Assembly: GCF_004328645.1 (NCBI RefSeq)
Contig: NZ_CP031395.1
Coordinates: 186,001-250,000, forward strand
Direction: 5' to 3'
DNA from: Hylemonella gracilis
GTDB taxonomy: Bacteria; Pseudomonadota; Gammaproteobacteria; Burkholderiales; Burkholderiaceae_C
DNA length: 64,000 nt
A program made the position numbers and the translations under genes. The first letter of the stretch is position 1. Each line of letters opens with the position of its first letter. Positions 61,051 through 64,000 of the stretch are shown here, piece after piece. The notes under the pieces are model-generated. The model made no database searches, was not told where the DNA came from, and saw only the letters and a program-made list of their open reading frames with translations.

Positions 61051-61800
61051 TCACATCTGGCTCATCCCCCCATCCGCAACGATCTCCGTGCCCACGATGA
61101 ACCCCGACTCCTTGGACGTCAGGTGCAGCACGGTGGCCGCGATTTCTTCCGGGGTGCCGAAGCGACCCAGCGGAACCTGCGTCTGGATGCCGGCGGCCAT
61201 GGCTTGCAGCTGATCGGGCGCCAGGCCCAGCTTGCCGTAGAGCGGCGTGCTCACCGGGCCGGGGCTGACCACGTTGACGCGCACGCCTTGGGGCAGCAAC
61301 TCGGCCGACAAGGTCTTGGCCAACGAAATCAGGGCGGCCTTGCTGGCGGCATAGACGCTGGAGTTGGGCATGCCGATGTGGGCGTTGATGGAGCCGTTGA
61401 GCACGATGGCGCCGCCGCGGCTCATCAGCGCGGCCAGGCGCTGGATCAGGAAGTACGGGCCTTTGACATTGGTGTCAAAGCTGCTGTCCCACAGCGCTTC
61501 GTCGATCTGCGCCAGGGGGCCGAACTTGGCCACGCCGGCGTTGATGAAGACGCCGTCGATCACGCCCATCTGGGCTTGCAACTCGGCCACCAGAGCAGCC
61601 TGGGCCGACACGTCGCCGGCTTCGCTGACCAGGGCCAGCGCCTTCGGGCCCAGTTCGGCCTTGACGCGGGCTAGACCGGCGGCGTCGCGGCCGGTGATGG
61701 CCACGCGGGCGCCCTCACGGGCAAAGGCGATGGCGGCGGCGGCGCCGATGCCGCTGCTGCCACCGGTGACGAGGATGTTCTTGCCTTCAAAGCGGTTCAT
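61051..61800 (-). CDS. Short-chain dehydrogenase/reductase (SDR)
   Basis: 249-residue classical SDR. NAD(P) motif NILVTGGSSGIGAAAAIAFA (TGxxxGIG at residues 12-19), NAG region FINAGVAKFGPLA, catalytic Ser in LNGSINAHIGMP, Tyr-x3-Lys in SSVYAASKAAL, and C-terminal SGFIVGTEIVADGGMSQM. Substrate unknown. The start at 61800 matches the family N terminus. Divergent from a LysR gene, which probably regulates it. Confidence 0.93.
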   Translation of the reverse strand: MNRFEGKNILVTGGSSGIGAAAAIAFAREGARVAITGRDAAGLARVKAELGPKALALVSEAGDVSAQAALVAELQAQMGVIDGVFINAGVAKFGPLAQIDEALWDSSFDTNVKGPYFLIQRLAALMSRGGAIVLNGSINAHIGMPNSSVYAASKAALISLAKTLSAELLPQGVRVNVVSPGPVSTPLYGKLGLAPDQLQAMAAGIQTQVPLGRFGTPEEIAATVLHLTSKESGFIVGTEIVADGGMSQM

Positions 61801-61935
61801 GATATTTCCTTCGGTTGTTTCGTCGATGTTTGACGGGGTTTTCAGCCCCACTGCAGAGCTGATGGATGAAGTTTCTGGCGATTGGCGGGTTTACAGGCGC
61901 CATAATCCCGATGAACTCATGCGAAACTATCGAAT

Positions 61936-62844
61936 ATGTTGAGCCTGGACGATCTGCAACTGCTGGAGGCGGTGCGCGCCACCGGGAGCCTGTCGCGCGC
62001 GGCCGACCGCCTGGGCAAGGCCGCGTCCACCGTCTCGTATGCCGCGCGTCAGCTCGAAGAGCGGCTGGACGCGCTGCTGTTCGACCGTGCCGGCTACCGC
62101 ATCGCACTAACCCCGGCTGGCCTACTGCTGGTGGAGCAAGGCGCGCAGTTGCACGCGCAGGCACAGCGCCTCACCGAGCGCGTGAAGCAGGTGGCCAGCG
62201 GCTGGGAGTCCGAGTTGCGCATCTCCACCGACGAACTGGCGAACATCGACGCGCTGCTGCCGCTCGTAGCTGACTTTGATGCCCTGAACAGCGGCGTGCG
62301 CCTGCGCTTCGGCCACGAGGTGCTGGGCGGCACCTGGGAAGCGCTGCTGGACCAACGCGCCGATCTGGTGGTGGCGGCCACCAACGAACCACCTGCGATG
62401 GCGCACCTGCAGTGGTTTGAACTGACGCAGCTGGAATGGGTGTTTGCCGTGTCACCGCGTCACCCGCTGGCGCGCGCAACCCAGCCCCTGTCGATCGAGG
62501 CGATCAGCGCCCACCGCGCAGTGGTCGTGGCCGATACCTCGCGCCTGGGCATCGCGCGCAATTACGGCGTGCAGGCCCACCAGGAGCGGTTGGCCATGCC
62601 CAGCATGCGCGGCAAGATTGCCGCCCAGGTGGCGGGCCTGGGCGTGGGCTGGCTACCGCTGGAGAAAGTGCGCCATCACCTGGCGCAGGGCACGCTGGTG
62701 GCGCTGGAAACGCAGGACCCGCGCGAACCGAATCAGCTCTTCGTGGGCTGGCACTCGCACCGCGCCGGTCCGGCGCTGAAATGGTGGGTGGAGAAGTTGC
62801 GCGACCCTCGGCTGGTGCCGCCCCTGCTCCACCTGAACCCCTGA
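61936..62844 (+). CDS. LysR family regulator
   Basis: 302-residue LysR-type regulator. Winged helix at residues 1-60 (LDDLQLLEAVRATGSLSRAADRLGKAASTVSYAARQLEERLDALLFDR), effector domain from about 90 (LRISTDELANIDALLPLVADFDALN, FAVSPRHPLARA, GLGVGWLPLEKV). Being divergent from the SDR gene by 135 bp, it likely controls that gene. It converges on the Bug gene, with a 31-bp gap. Confidence 0.92.
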   Translation: MLSLDDLQLLEAVRATGSLSRAADRLGKAASTVSYAARQLEERLDALLFDRAGYRIALTPAGLLLVEQGAQLHAQAQRLTERVKQVASGWESELRISTDELANIDALLPLVADFDALNSGVRLRFGHEVLGGTWEALLDQRADLVVAATNEPPAMAHLQWFELTQLEWVFAVSPRHPLARATQPLSIEAISAHRAVVVADTSRLGIARNYGVQAHQERLAMPSMRGKIAAQVAGLGVGWLPLEKVRHHLAQGTLVALETQDPREPNQLFVGWHSHRAGPALKWWVEKLRDPRLVPPLLHLNP

Positions 62845-62875
62845 AGATCCAGGTCGGGTAGATCGAGCATCACGA

Positions 62876-63853
62876 TCACGGTCGCAAGGCTTCCGCAGCG
62901 GCCTGACGCTCCATCGCGATTTCACGCGCGAAGTCCTCGCGCGTGCCGCCCGTGGGCAGGTTGCTCACCGCCAGCATGCGTTCACGCACCGCAGGTTCGG
63001 CCAGGACAGCGTTGCCAGCCGCGTTGAGCCGGTCCAGCCACTCGACCGGCGTGCCACCGGGCGCGAAGAGGCCGAACACCGACGCACGGTTGGCCGACGC
63101 GAAACCCAGCTCGGCCAGTGTGGGGACGTCCGGCAACACCGGCAAACGCCTGGGCGCGCCCACGGCCAGCGGGCGCAGGCGGCCTTCACGCACGTACTGC
63201 AACTGCTGCGGCCCGACGTTGGTGGACAGCAGCTCGAAATGACCGGCCAGCGCGTCATTGAGTTGCATGCCGCCGCCCTGGTAAGGCACGTGGGTGATGT
63301 CCAGCGCCTGTGCACGGCGCACCTGTTCCAACACGAAATGGCCGGTGGTGCCGTGGCCCGAGCTGGCCCAGCGCAAGGCACCCGGCCGCTCGCGCGCCTG
63401 CGTCACCACATCGGCCAGGTCACGACCGGTGAAGGCGTGCGTAGCCACCACCAGCACTGGCGTGAGCATCACGCTGAGCACGGGCGCGATGTCACGTTGC
63501 GGGTCATAGGGCAGGGTCTGCAGATGCGGCAGAAGCGTCAAGGGCGTGATGGCCGAGAAGCAGAGCGTGTAGCCATCAGCCGGCGCGCGCGACAGCGCTT
63601 CCATGGCCAGGCTGCCACCGGCGCCGGGCCGGTTCTCGACCACCACGGGCACGCCCAGGCGCGGCGCGAGCGCCTGGCCCAGCACGCGGGCCATGTCATT
63701 GCTGACGCCGCCGGGCGGATAGGCGACCAGAATGCGCACAGGCCGGTCCGGCCAGAGAGCCGCGGCCTGCGAGAGTGCGGGCCAAGTCAGCGCGGCACCC
63801 ACCCCGGGAATGAGCGCGCAGATACTGGCGCGGAGCATGGCGCGACGGTGCAT
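62876..63853 (-). CDS. Bug/TctC family substrate-binding protein
   Basis: 325-residue exported binding protein. The signal region (RASICALIPGVGAALTWPAL) is preceded by MHRRAML, which has an Arg pair but not a full Tat motif. Family blocks WPDRPVRILVAYPPGGVSNDMAR, VENRPGAGGSLAMEAL, DGYTLCFSAITPLTLLPHL and VPYQGGGMQLNDALAGHFELL are clear. Its start codon overlaps the stop of the upstream LysR gene by one base (TGATG), so the two are translated together. Confidence 0.92.
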   Translation of the reverse strand: MHRRAMLRASICALIPGVGAALTWPALSQAAALWPDRPVRILVAYPPGGVSNDMARVLGQALAPRLGVPVVVENRPGAGGSLAMEALSRAPADGYTLCFSAITPLTLLPHLQTLPYDPQRDIAPVLSVMLTPVLVVATHAFTGRDLADVVTQARERPGALRWASSGHGTTGHFVLEQVRRAQALDITHVPYQGGGMQLNDALAGHFELLSTNVGPQQLQYVREGRLRPLAVGAPRRLPVLPDVPTLAELGFASANRASVFGLFAPGGTPVEWLDRLNAAGNAVLAEPAVRERMLAVSNLPTGGTREDFAREIAMERQAAAEALRP

Positions 63854-64000
63854 CAGGCCGGCTCCGGCGCGGCGGCCAGTTCGCGCACCAGCGCCACAAA
63901 GGTGGCCAGCGCGCCCTGAGCCTCGCCCGCGCGCACCATCAAGGTCAGCGGCGCTTCCAGTTCCGGCCCGGCGGCGAGCGCGCGATAGCGGATGGCATGC
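63853..64000 (-). CDS. LysR-type regulator, C-terminal part only (window edge)
   Basis: The reading frame enters from the right edge and ends at the TGA at 63855-63853. The visible 48 residues include AIRYRALAAGPELEAPLTLM and VRAGEAQGALATFVALVREL, which match the last strand and helix of LysR effector domains. The stop overlaps the Bug ATG by one base. The winged helix and most of the protein are outside the window, so the family call is moderate. Confidence 0.65.
   Translation of the reverse strand, partial: HAIRYRALAAGPELEAPLTLMVRAGEAQGALATFVALVRELAAAPEPA

Overview
The window is high-GC, gene-dense DNA of a betaproteobacterium, most likely a Comamonadaceae-like member of Burkholderiales. 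The evidence is gene content and order: a ctaC-ctaD-ctaG-ctaE cluster with the usual short betaproteobacterial accessory proteins, several orphan Bug-type (TctC) solute-binding proteins, BFD, DUF1841, DUF2917 and DUF2970 proteins, and HrcA/CIRCE plus sigma-32 heat-shock signals. I see no phage, insertion sequence or CRISPR array. The genus cannot be fixed from the sequence alone.

Region by region. 1-2.1 kb: the end of a bacterioferritin subunit gene, bfd with a possible Fur box, and rpoH preceded by a perfect CIRCE element. 2.4-11.7 kb: a cytochrome c oxidase locus, almost all on the minus strand (ctaC with a fused cytochrome c domain, ctaD, a 38-residue assembly protein, ctaG, a DUF2970 protein, ctaE, surf1, a CxxxC membrane protein, ctaA, ctaB, sco), interrupted by one plus-strand twin-transmembrane gene. 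11.8-17.8 kb: housekeeping genes (BioC-like methyltransferase, comF, trmL, MaoC protein, orphan ParA, kefB/kefF).

17.9-31.4 kb: an aromatic-catabolic island. One probable minus-strand operon runs from hydroxyquinol 1,2-dioxygenase through a TRAP transporter, YciI and Dabb proteins and a 19-codon ORF to a RutE-like nitroreductase, with a divergent LysR regulator. A second runs pcaI-pcaJ-pcaF-bug-maleylacetate reductase, with a divergent IclR regulator. Together they encode hydroxyquinol -> maleylacetate -> 3-oxoadipate -> 3-oxoadipyl-CoA -> succinyl-CoA + acetyl-CoA. No ring hydroxylase forming hydroxyquinol is present. An ohrR-ohr peroxide-response pair lies between the two operons.

31.4-39.8 kb: DUF1841, cytochrome c4, a MoxR ATPase/VWA pair with two small genes between them, tRNA-Arg(CCU), an AbrB-like/PIN pair with altered PIN acidic residues, a CsoR-family protein without the usual metal ligands, and convergent 5'-nucleotidase and queC genes that share a palindrome and a leaderless-type start. 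40.2-46.1 kb: a compact acid-catabolic operon (TRAP DctP, fused DctQM, LacI regulator, D-2-hydroxyacid dehydrogenase, amidohydrolase) preceded by three tandem 13-bp CG-centred repeats. 46.3-53.6 kb: glmS, an Lrp regulator, glmU followed by an orphan histidine kinase, a Bug protein, a RluF/RluB-type pseudouridine synthase and a DUF2917 protein.

53.7-64 kb: a LysR-type regulator with two tandem effector domains and a nested 22-residue duplication, an MFS transporter and TetR pair with two matching operators, htpG with a sigma-32 promoter, a lower-GC islet with two small lipoproteins, a divergent SDR/LysR pair, a Bug protein and the 3' end of another LysR-type gene.
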